Shown piece after piece: positions 56,203 through 64,000 of a DNA stretch of 64,000 nt. This stretch comes from Lojkania enalia (lineage: Eukaryota > Ascomycota > Dothideomycetes > Pleosporales): positions 328,440 to 392,439 of the forward strand of contig ML986612.1 in NCBI GenBank assembly GCA_010094045.1, written 5' to 3'. The notes under the pieces were generated by a model. That model did no database searches and was not told where the DNA came from. It saw nothing but the letters and a program-made list of their open reading frames with translations. The position numbers were made by a program, and so were the translations under genes. Numbering within the stretch: position 1 is the first letter of the stretch; each line of letters starts with the position of its first letter.

Positions 56203-57638
56203 ATGGCAAGTTCAGCAGCAGAACCGACAAGGATCTCTCAACTTGCAACCAGCATTCAAGAGCATACAGCCAAAGTAGATGCATACTTTCGTTCACATGA
56301 CCTCCCATCGCCTTCTTTTGACATCGATCTACCTCCTGACCTCCCAGCCGAAATCCGCCAATCCCAAAATGCCATCCTTGAGGCGACAGATGAATTATCG
56401 GATTTGATGCTGGGTGCACAGCAACTCGCGGAAGGATTTCCTCCTCGGGTACTTTTCCAGCCATCATTCAATGTTTTCGGTTCTTGCTAAACAAAACTCT
56501 AGCACACGTCTTTGATTAGCATCCAAGCCATATCACGATATGATATCGCTAGTAAATTAGCAATCGACGAAGAAATTACCTTCACAGAATTAGCGGAAAG
56601 ATGCCAGCTCCCTGCAGACGACCTAACACGAATAATGCGCCAAGCCATATCTCAGCATATCTTTAAAGAGCCACGAAAAGGCTACATAGCCCATACAGCG
56701 GCGTCTAGAGTCTTTATAGAGGCATCCGAACTTAAATACTGGGCACACATTGCCTTTGATGAGGTATGGCAGTCAACAACACACCTGCTAGATGCTCTGG
56801 ATAAATGGCCAGGGTCTGGAGAGCCAAACCAAGCTGTCAGTCCCCCTTAAGCTGTCCAATTGTATTTCTCATATATTCTAGGGATTCAACCTTGCGAAAA
56901 ATCTTAATGTTTCCTTCTTTGAAAGCATGAAGGCCAACAAGAGGAGAGAGAAAGCATTTGCAAATACCATGTCATACATGCAAAAGCGACAAGGCCTTGG
57001 GAATACCACATCACAGCTTCTGTCTGCCTACGATTGGGCGTCTGCCAAGAAGGTAGTAGATGTCGGGGGTAGCTTAGGCGATACTTGCGTCGATATAGTT
57101 CGCGAACATCCCTCGGTCCAATGCGTCGTGCAAGATCTCCCGGAGGTCATCACTGAAGCAGAGAAAAAGGCTTCCAGTGAGACAGCTAGTCAGATAAAAT
57201 TCATGGCCCATGACTTCTTCCAAGAACAGCCCGTTAAGGGCGCCGACGTATATTTGCTTAGGTGGATTCTGCACGACTGGTCAGATCAGAGAGCGATATC
57301 TATCCTGCGAAATCTCATCCCTGCATTAAAGAACGGCGCCAATGTTATTGTTCAGGAATTTATTCTGCCAGAACCTGGGATGCTGCCATCCTACCATGAG
57401 AAAACAATTAGGTATGCGCCAGCTCGTCACCACTAGCCGGCCTGCGTCATGCTAACACAATTCAACCAGAAACATGGATATCGCAATGAAGGCCGTGTTC
57501 AACTCGAAGGAGAGGTCGATAGAGGACTGGAAGGAACTATTTGAGAAAGCGGATCCGCGTTTCATATATCAGTCCGCAGATGTCCCTGCAGGCTCAAATT
57601 TGGCCATTATGCGTCTGCATTGGGAGGAATCGAAGTGA
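56203..57638 (+). CDS. SAM-dependent O-methyltransferase, 425 aa
   Basis: Four exons: 56203-56448, 56503-56835, 56882-57411 and 57470-57638; all phases agree. This is a COMT-type (Methyltransf_2) O-methyltransferase. The N-terminal half is the dimerisation/winged-helix part (SIQAISRYDIASKLAIDEEI, about 86-105). The SAM motif is VVDVGGSLGD (residues 251-260, where the family usually has VDVGGGxG). Downstream come VVQDLPEVI, MAHDFFQEQ, and the catalytic His H324 in LLRWILHDWSD, which is intact. NVIVQEFILPEP and IAMKAVFNSKERSIEDW complete the fold. It should methylate a hydroxyl group on the pathway product or an intermediate, in the cytosol. It shares a promoter with the divergent methyltransferase and is followed by a P450 in the same direction. 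Length (about 400-430) is normal. Confidence 0.93.
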
Positions 57639-57999
57639 CATTTATAAGATATTCGCAAAATCATTTCTGAGTCTTTGCAATGGCCTTGCTTGAAGCAAAC
57701 AAATAGACGTACGAGGGCATCCAATACTAGAGAATAGCAAGAATAGCATGAAATTCCTAAGTGTTCACGAAATCAATATTGGTATATATGCTCGAATTAA
57801 ATAGTACGCAAGAGTGCAGAACACATCATCAAGTTACGGTGTAAGTGTGGCTTGCGCCTCGGTCTCCGATGTCCAGGGATCTATCGCTATTTACAGAAAA
57901 GCCAAGATATTAAAGTCGGTGGGCCTCTATTCCGCTCTCGTGCCTCTGTGTAAACAACACTCGTGTATCCAATAACCTAGAAGTCCCCCAAAAAGGAAA
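57639..57999. promoter_or_regulatory. promoter region of the first P450 gene
   Basis: 361 bp between two genes on the plus strand. It holds the palindrome at 57859-57869. No other feature seen. Confidence 0.5.
57859..57869. promoter_or_regulatory. putative regulator site TCGG-N3-CCGA, copy 2
   Basis: TCGGTCTCCGA, ending 131 bp before the start codon of the first P450. It matches the published AflR-type consensus TCGSWNNSCGR exactly. Confidence 0.5.
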
Positions 58000-59790
58000 A
58001 TGACTCTCCCCATTATTCCAATAATTGTCGTTCTGGTATGACACCCTTTAAATCCACAGATTCCAAGGCTTAGTCAAGAAAGATATTCTTGAGATTTATT
58101 GTAAAATCCGTGTATAATAAATTTCTACACCCACTTGCGAAATTTCATGGACCAGCGCATCGGGCGTTTTGGAGCATACCGTATATTTGGGAATTTTGGA
58201 ATGGGAAATCAGTGCAAAATATCCACCAACTTCACCAGAGCTATGGAAGCGTTGTGCGCATAGCTCCCGATGCATTGTCATTCACCTCAGCTCAGGCATG
58301 GAAAGGTAATTCTCTCTCCCTTCGTGACAGCGTCCAGCCAATTCTAAGCGATACGCCTATTATAGATATCTATGGATTCCGTCAAAATAAAAAGCAGATT
58401 CCGAAAGATTATAAGCGGTTTCCAGACGTCCCGGATGCTCTACCAATCCTGGGTAAGTTCCTAAAACCGATTCTCAAGTTTCTATTAACATAATAGCCTC
58501 CAACGACGTCGACCATGCGCGCATGCGAAAACTTACAGCTCATGCCTTTACTGACACCGCTCTTCGAGAGCAACTACCCCTTATCGCAGGACATGTTCGC
58601 ACATTTATTAAGAACCTTGATGAGAGAGCCAGCGCGGACTCGGAGGGAAAGGTCGATTTCAATAAATGGGTCAACGCGCTAACATTCGATATCATTGCTG
58701 ATCTATCATTTGGAGAAGCGCTAGGCGCTTTAGATAGCGATGGCAAGCATGAGTACATTGACGACTTTTATACATCGTGCAAGATGTGGCCGCTCATTCC
58801 CACGGCGTGGGAGTACACGATAGCGAACCTGGGCCTCAAACTCCTCATGAAGATTCCTGCCATCAGGGAAAAGCAAGAGCAGGGATATTTGTCGACAAAG
58901 GGGAGGGTGCAGAAGCGCATGGCAGCTGCGGAAACGCCTGAGCGCAAAGATTTTATGACTTACGTACGAAACACACTTATTATGAATAGAATGCAGCTAA
59001 GTAGTGCCAGATTCTCAAAGAGACAGATGAAAAAGGAATGACCGAGGCTGAAATCGTCGGATCGACAGCCGTCTTCGTTAATGCCGGCGGCGAGTCGACG
59101 GCTGCGTGCATTGCGGGCGCTATGTACTACCTCCTCCGTAACCCGCAAATGATGCAAAGGGCTCAAGAAGAAGTCCATTCCTCGTTCAAAAACATGACAG
59201 AGATCTTGCAGAGATTCGTCGACCTGCCCTACCTCAATGCTGTCATTGAGGAGACTCTTCGAATCTATCCTCCCACGCCGGGTCTTTTCCAACGCCGTAC
59301 TGGTAGCAATCCGGAGATCATTGATGGCTATGCCATTCCTCCAAATGTATCTTCACGATTGATTCTTTGAAATGCGTTCTACGCTAATGGTTTTCCTAGA
59401 CTGCAGTAGGTGTACACGTTTTCTCAGCGAACCACTCACAGTCAAATTTTGCCAACCCAAACGCATTTATTCCAGAACGATGGCTTCCAGAGGGAGAGCC
59501 ACTCTACCACACAGATGCCAAAGCCGCAATGCAACCGTGGTCCATAGGTCCCCGTGGCTGCCTTGGAAAGAGGTATAGTCACCTCGTACCGCTTAAGTGG
59601 TGGGAAACGATCGCTAATTATGCCTGTTAGGCTCGCATATATTGAAATTCGGGCAGCGCTAGCCGCACTGCTATGGGAATTCGATATTGAACCCTGCACG
59701 GAAAGCGCAAACTGGGTACCAGAACAGACGTATAACATTGTATGGAATAGATCGCCTTTGTACATTAAACTTCGGCGGCGCGGTGACTAG
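58000..59790 (+). CDS. cytochrome P450 (CYP65-like), 495 aa
   Basis: Seven exons: 58000-58035, 58083-58305, 58366-58452, 58497-58963, 59005-59346, 59400-59572 and 59631-59790; the first exon codes only 12 residues. The protein has an N-terminal membrane anchor (MTLPIIPIIVVLIFLRFIV), the substrate-region start KFHGPAHRAFWSIPY and SAQAWKDIYGFR, the I-helix NAGGEST (297-303), ExxR (E354-R357 in EETLR), PERW, and the heme loop PWSIGPRGCLGK with C439 as ligand (Trp replaces the usual first Phe). The pattern resembles the CYP65/isotrichodermin C-15 hydroxylase type, ER-bound monooxygenases common in fungal secondary metabolism. All key residues are present, so an active oxygenase is expected. It lies between the O-methyltransferase (same strand) and the convergent acyltransferase, whose stop is 160 bp away. 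Confidence 0.92.
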
Positions 59791-59950
59791 GAAAGACTGA
59801 ATTAATCGTCGAATCTATGGGAATTTGGTCTTAGAGTCCTCTATCAACAATTCATCTTATACCAACTCTTAATCTATAGTAGTGAAAGCCCCTGCGTTTC
59901 TGGAACCGATTACTCTTGCCGCGTGCCAAATAAGCTTTAAATCTTTGCAG

Positions 59951-61311
59951 TTATGGTGGTACAGGGACCCAGGCCTCCACTAACGGCCCACTCAAGCTAA
60001 ACGGCAGCATCGGCTCGAGCCCCATCCTCATCTTCAGAAACGTATCACCCGCCAAAGGAACAGTAGCCCAGAGCGTGCCCAACAACCACACATACCCAAT
60101 CCAAGCCCTGAGCCTCGTGTTCTCCGCTCTCAACGCGCCAATCGGTCCCTTTCTAGCGAGCCATTGGAAAAAGTCTTCAACGGTGATGAGCGCAGCCTGC
60201 CAGACAAAGAACTGGAATACGGGGACAACACGTTCCTCAGCTGTGATATTGACGGGACTGGGCATCTGTAGCTGAGAAAATGCATGGAAGAAGCCAGACA
60301 TGAGGAAGGAGAGATAGAGCTTTGTGTACGAGGAGAGATTTGTGCCTTTTGGGATACCGAGGAAGTCGGCGAATGCGTCGACGTAAGATGTTAACATCTA
60401 GGATCACGTGAGTTTTTGATTCTGATGTCTCTCGGACGAGGAAAGTTGACTTACATGGCGTAATTGTTGGTGCCAGAATTTGCCCCAGAAGTCTCTTAAT
60501 GTGGTTATCTCATGCAACTTTCCAAAAGGGCTAGGCCAGTCCTAAAAAATTCCGTGAGCCATAGTCCCAGTTTTCTTGGCTGATGCAAAATTCGACGTAC
60601 CTCTGGTTTGCTTAGGCCAAGCAACACCGCCAAGAACGCAAACTGCGCATATTGCATGCTCAACATATAATACGGCGTACAAGCAAACACAAAAGTTTTG
60701 GCAAAGCTCCAGACTGGACTTGGATGGCGGAGCGTCAGGAACTTGGAGTTGACTTGTCCTACTTGCCCATCGGGAGAAGTAAAGAAGAGCCTCCGGCTTA
60801 GAACAAATAGTAAGTCGGCTACAAGCATGCACTTGATAAACCGCAACAGCTGGCTAAAGAGGAAATATGCTTTACTCTGAGGCTCTTGCTTTGGCACATT
60901 TTTCACTTCATGGTTCCATCGGATACCCCTCTGGTTGAAGATTAACATGATGGCCCAGCGAATCTTCTTTGGCCCGAATGCCATGTACGACATTGCCTCC
61001 TGTTCCGGTCGATCGATTCTCCAGAAACTCTCCTCGGGGTTGTGATTTTTTGAAAAGAGGAGCTTGGCCAATGTGCCCATGTAGTAGGACCAGGCTATTG
61101 TGAAAGGTTGAGCTAGGCCGGGATTGTTTGTGAAATGCGGGTGTAGATGGGCTTGTATGGCCAATCCAATTATCATAACACTGAAAATGAGGGCCCGACC
61201 TCGAAATCGAGGGCCTGCCAACGCTAGTAATTGGCATATGTAGAGTGACGCATGAGGAATAATGGAAGCATCCGGCTCTCTGAGCGTTGTGTTAGGCATT
61301 GAGGCGGCCAT
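59951..61311 (-). CDS. wax-synthase-like membrane O-acyltransferase, 414 aa
   Basis: Three exons on the minus strand: 61311-60601, 60541-60455 and 60397-59951; all junctions are in phase 0. The middle exon carries the hallmark of fungal wax-synthase-domain acyltransferases, RDFWGKFWHQQLRH (residues 253-266, H261). The last exon holds the second conserved His (SGFFHAFSQ, H304). About eight hydrophobic segments are visible (for example RALIFSVMIIGLAIQAHLH, LLRFIKCMLVADLLFVLS, FAFLAVLLGL, WIGYVWLLGTLWATVPLA). In known fungal terpenoid and meroterpenoid clusters, proteins of this family acetylate hydroxyl groups, as with the pyripyropene acetyltransferases. The same role, O-acetylation of a late intermediate in the ER membrane, is inferred. 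It is divergent from the second P450, sharing a 279-bp promoter. Confidence 0.9.
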
Positions 61312-61590
61312 GAGATACGAAAAAGAAAATTAAGAGAATTGGGATTACTCGCGAGAATTTTGCCAAGGATACTTTGACTGAGAGGCTCTAGGTACGGGGA
61401 ATTTTCTTGATTGAAGTTTCCAGTGCGGTGGTGTGAGTAAGCGCAGATCCGGGTCCCGTTCCTCTCCAACTTCGAGCTAGACGTTCCCATTCGGCTCTCC
61501 GCCCACAATGCAATAAGATCTAGAGCCCGCCGCCTCGGGAATACAAGCTGTACGTCGGCCGGCATTGCAGCTCTCTAGCACGTGGGCATT
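61312..61590. promoter_or_regulatory. bidirectional promoter of the acyltransferase and second P450
   Basis: A 279-bp region between divergent cluster genes. It contains CGG-N3-CCG at 61450-61458, CGG-N4-CCG near 61496-61505 and a CGGCCG near 61557-61562, that is, several zinc-cluster-type triplets close together. Confidence 0.5.
61450..61458. promoter_or_regulatory. putative regulator site CGG-N3-CCG, copy 3
   Basis: CGGGTCCCG, ending 133 bp before the start of the second P450 and 139 bp from the start of the acyltransferase. It lacks the outer T/A of the longer palindrome. Confidence 0.42.
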
Positions 61591-63395
61591 ATGGAGGGCT
61601 TATCTGCGCTCTTTGCATTGGTTCAAGATATTTTCATTGATTACCCTTTCTACTTCTTGGCTGCTGGGATACTCGCCGTCATATACTACACTTCCTTACC
61701 TCAGGATGTCGTCTACAAAAGATTCACCCGGATGGGCTCAACAGTTTTTCAATGGACACCGGTGCACGAAACCGTTCAGAATGGCTACAATAAGGTTAGC
61801 CTGATGTGCAAGTGCAGCTAGCTCAGCTCAAGTTAATGCTAACAAATATTTTAGATAACAAAACCTTCCGATGTTCCTTTTGTTGTAAGATGGTGGGCAA
61901 AAGACTATCTCATTCTACCGGCCAAATACATGGCCGACATAAGGACGGCAGGATGGGAACACTTGAGCTTTTTTCGAAACATTAATGATGTGCGTCGACT
62001 AGAATTTCGTCGCGGAAATCATGCTGATTGACGTCCAAGGCTCTTTTCCTCCATACAACAGTTGGAGATCTATATACCTCACCGGAAGCTGAGCGAATGG
62101 TCAATGTCGTTAAAAAGGGACTTAATCCCCGGTTGCGTACGTGCCTGTCCTTGAAGACGAGAACGCAAATACCTCCATACTAACAGCCCACAGCTCACAT
62201 GACGGACATCATGCTCGCTGAAATCAACGACGCATTTGAGAAGCAAGTCGCCAAATCAAAAAAAGATTCCACAGAAACACTCGAAGTTAAAGCCATGGAT
62301 TTCTTCAGCCAAATCGTCCACCAGCTCGCGACTCGCATCATAATAGGCCCCGAACTGTGCCGAAACGAATCTTTCCTCAACAGCACGACGGCGCTCTTGA
62401 ATTCTATCTTTGTAACAGCATTGATAACAATAAAGCTTCCACTGGGCCCGTTTCGAGGCATGCTAGCTTATCTCACAACCCTGCCACATAAGTGGAAGCT
62501 GCAAAAATGCGCGAAAATGCTTCGGCCCATCGTCGCAGCCCGAATCGAGCGCCGGGAAAAGATGGGGGAAAAGAAGACGGAGGAATTCACGTCGGATAGC
62601 ATCGAATGGACGCTCGATCTCCGAGGCAGCAGTCCAGAGTACGACACCGTCGACTACATCACCGAAGAGCTACTCCACAACCTATGGGCAGCGAGTTCGG
62701 CTCCGGGAGGCCTAATGACCCAGGTGGTATACCAGCTCCTCCACGAACCGCAATACATAGAACCGCTCCGGAACGAAGCAAAAAGAGCTGTCGACGAATA
62801 CGGATGGTCTGAGAAGACGCTGAGCAAATTGCATCTCCAGGATAGCTTTATCCGCGAGGTCAACCGTCTCTTCCCAACGGGTTCAGGTACGCCCTCCCAG
62901 CAAACCTTAAGGAAGTATTCGTTTCGATATCTCGCTAACATGTCTTGCCTAGTAACCGCCTCCCGCACCGTAGTCGGCCGCCCGTTCCAGTTCTCCGACG
63001 GCCTGACCCTGCCTGTAGGCACTCGATTCGGATTCCCGATCAAAGCTATCCAGTGCGACGCATCCAACTTCTCCGACCCCTTGGTCTTCAACGGGTTTCG
63101 CTTCGCACAAGACGCCTCCAGCGAGCAAGACATGACTGAAAGCTCGCGGCGCTGGACCGCGACGGCCATGGCCAGCACGAACCTAGCCTGGGGCTACGGC
63201 AACCACACCTGCCCGGGGCGCTTCATCACAGTGCGGCAGACGAAGCTCATCCTCACAAAGCTGCTGCTTGAGTACGAGATGAGCTGGAATCGGGACAGCA
63301 GTCTGGGGCGGCCGGCGCCCGTGAACATCGAGGGCCAGTTCGTGCCCAATCTAGCGCAGACGATCCGGCTCAGGAGGCGGGTGCGCTGTGTGTAA
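61591..63395 (+). CDS. cytochrome P450 (CYP68/kaurene-oxidase-like class), 523 aa
   Basis: Five exons: 61591-61794, 61855-61989, 62040-62136, 62194-62886 and 62953-63395. The last intron (66 nt, with a GCTAAC branch site) is a multiple of three and open, so a simple frame runs through it; removing it gives the usual FPTGSVTASRTVVGR. The anchor is around YPFYFLAAGILAVIYY. Following blocks are FVVRWWAKDYLILPAKYMAD, LSFFRNIND, TSPEAERMVNVVKKGLNPRL and PHMTDIMLAEI. ExxR is seen in REVNR, and the heme loop is WGYGNHTCPGRF with C463. The I-helix (ELLHNLWAASSAPGGLMTQV) lacks the usual acid-Thr or His-Thr pair, so oxygen activation may differ. The class includes fungal terpenoid oxidases; that fits a terpenoid-type product but does not prove it. 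Confidence 0.9.
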
Positions 63396-63821
63396 TACAA
63401 TGTGTGATTCGGGAGCCGAGTATGTGTGTACTACATGCCCAAACGGGGGCGGGTCTTGTGTTTGGTTCAGATAGTTTAATCTACGGGTGCCGGGGGGGGG
63501 CGTGCATACAGCCGTTATGCAGTCATACAGCACCGTTCTTTGTCTCGTTTCGTTTTTGATTGTTATTGCCCGGCGCTAGGCGTGGAATGGGGCTTGTCGA
63601 TCAGTTTAATGCGATCCTACTCTTGTGGCGCCCAGCTCCCTGCATCTTTTTTTTTTTTTTTTTCTCCCATCCGTGAAGTTTTTCGTCTTGTGAGTCCGAG
63701 GTTGTTTTTGAGAAGCCGAGACTAGGAGCCCGTTGAAGGTATCTGTTGCGTTTACGCTATTTGGCTCTGCTTGGCTCTGTTGCTTTCACCTTTCCTCTTC
63801 GGCATTGAAACGCAAGTAGCC
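63396..63821. promoter_or_regulatory. promoter region of the MFS transporter gene
   Basis: Contains the palindrome at 63409-63419, a G-run near 63493-63499 and a T-run at about 63647-63663. The pyrimidine-rich part before the start is typical for fungal promoters. Confidence 0.5.
63409..63419. promoter_or_regulatory. putative regulator site TCGG-N3-CCGA, copy 4
   Basis: TCGGGAGCCGA, just after the stop of the second P450 and about 400 bp before the transporter start. More distant than the other copies. Confidence 0.42.
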
Positions 63822-64000
63822 ATGGCCTCAGCAACCGAACCCGCCAGCGTCGCCGCCTCGCTCGAAAAGTCCCCCACAGAGCACGCCGAGCCCATAGCTC
63901 CCGTAGACACTCCCGACGATGCCCCCACGACGCCGACCGACAAACAAGATGATCGAAACCTCCAGGCAAAGTCCACACGCTTCTGGCTCGTTTTCGTGTC
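63822..64000 (+). CDS. MFS transporter, N-terminal fragment (cut by window end)
   Basis: An open frame from ATG at 63822 runs to the window edge (59 codons seen). The visible part is the acidic, Pro/Thr/Ala-rich cytosolic tail MASATEPASVAASLEKSPTE, followed by NLQAKSTRFWLVFVS, which matches the entry into helix 1 of fungal multidrug-type (DHA1/DHA2) major facilitator transporters (usually FWLVFxxL). In a biosynthetic cluster such a gene commonly exports the product or protects the cell from it. The call rests on a short segment plus context; the rest of the gene lies outside. Confidence 0.6.
   Translation, partial: MASATEPASVAASLEKSPTEHAEPIAPVDTPDDAPTTPTDKQDDRNLQAKSTRFWLVFV

Noticed and set aside
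62887..62952. Treating the open 66-bp segment of the second P450 as coding
   Set aside because: It has GT and AG ends and a GCTAAC branch site, and removing it restores the normal P450 sequence, so it is an intron with a length divisible by three.

Overview
This is nuclear DNA of a filamentous ascomycete (Pezizomycotina). The evidence is short introns (about 46-100 nt) with GT...AG ends and CTAAC-type branch sites, fungus-specific families (Zn2Cys6 regulator, DUF4360, DUF7053, GT34, wax-synthase-like acyltransferase, fungal P450 classes), and gene-dense GC-richer blocks alternating with long AT-rich gene-poor blocks that hold decayed transposons and pseudogenes. I cannot name the genus; Leotiomycetes or a related class would fit. 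All exon models were spliced by eye and each closes in frame, but no transcript evidence was available.

Layout. 1-8.8 kb is AT-rich: one intact orphan gene (588 codons) and a broken secreted-protein gene. 8.8-17.5 kb is a housekeeping block: a small DUF4360 secreted protein, the telomere-capping subunit Ten1 head to head with the ESCRT-III subunit Snf7/Vps32, an Fhl1-like FHA/forkhead regulator, and a prolyl-4-hydroxylase-like 2OG oxygenase. 17.5-20.3 kb is AT-rich with a decayed pogo/Fot-type transposase. 20.3-29.4 kb has a DUF7053 protein, a multi-pass membrane protein, a tyrosine phosphatase, a sugar transporter and a second MFS transporter. 29.4-33 kb is AT-rich with a 150-bp solo LTR flanked by a 5-bp target duplication. 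33-38.4 kb has a medium-chain reductase, an unusual GH16 protein without a signal peptide, a broken SDR gene and a small membrane protein. 38.4-46.9 kb is AT-rich, with pseudogenes of a pyruvate-decarboxylase-like enzyme and an amino-acid permease. 46.9-51.8 kb has a GT34 glycosyltransferase and a Zn2Cys6 regulator. 51.8-54.9 kb is AT-rich, with a second LTR copy and an F-box-like pseudogene.

The right end (54.9-64 kb) is the most interesting part. It is a compact secondary-metabolite gene cluster: class I methyltransferase, O-methyltransferase, P450, wax-synthase-like O-acyltransferase, second P450, and the start of an MFS transporter cut by the window edge. No core synthase or cyclase is present, so the cluster must continue past 64,000. 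A palindrome CGG-N3-CCG lies 131-133 bp before the start codons of three cluster genes (O-methyltransferase and both P450s) and again upstream of the transporter. In three of the four sites it is the longer TCGG-N3-CCGA. This is a good candidate for the binding site of a pathway-specific Zn2Cys6 regulator, possibly the one encoded at 49.6-51.8 kb.
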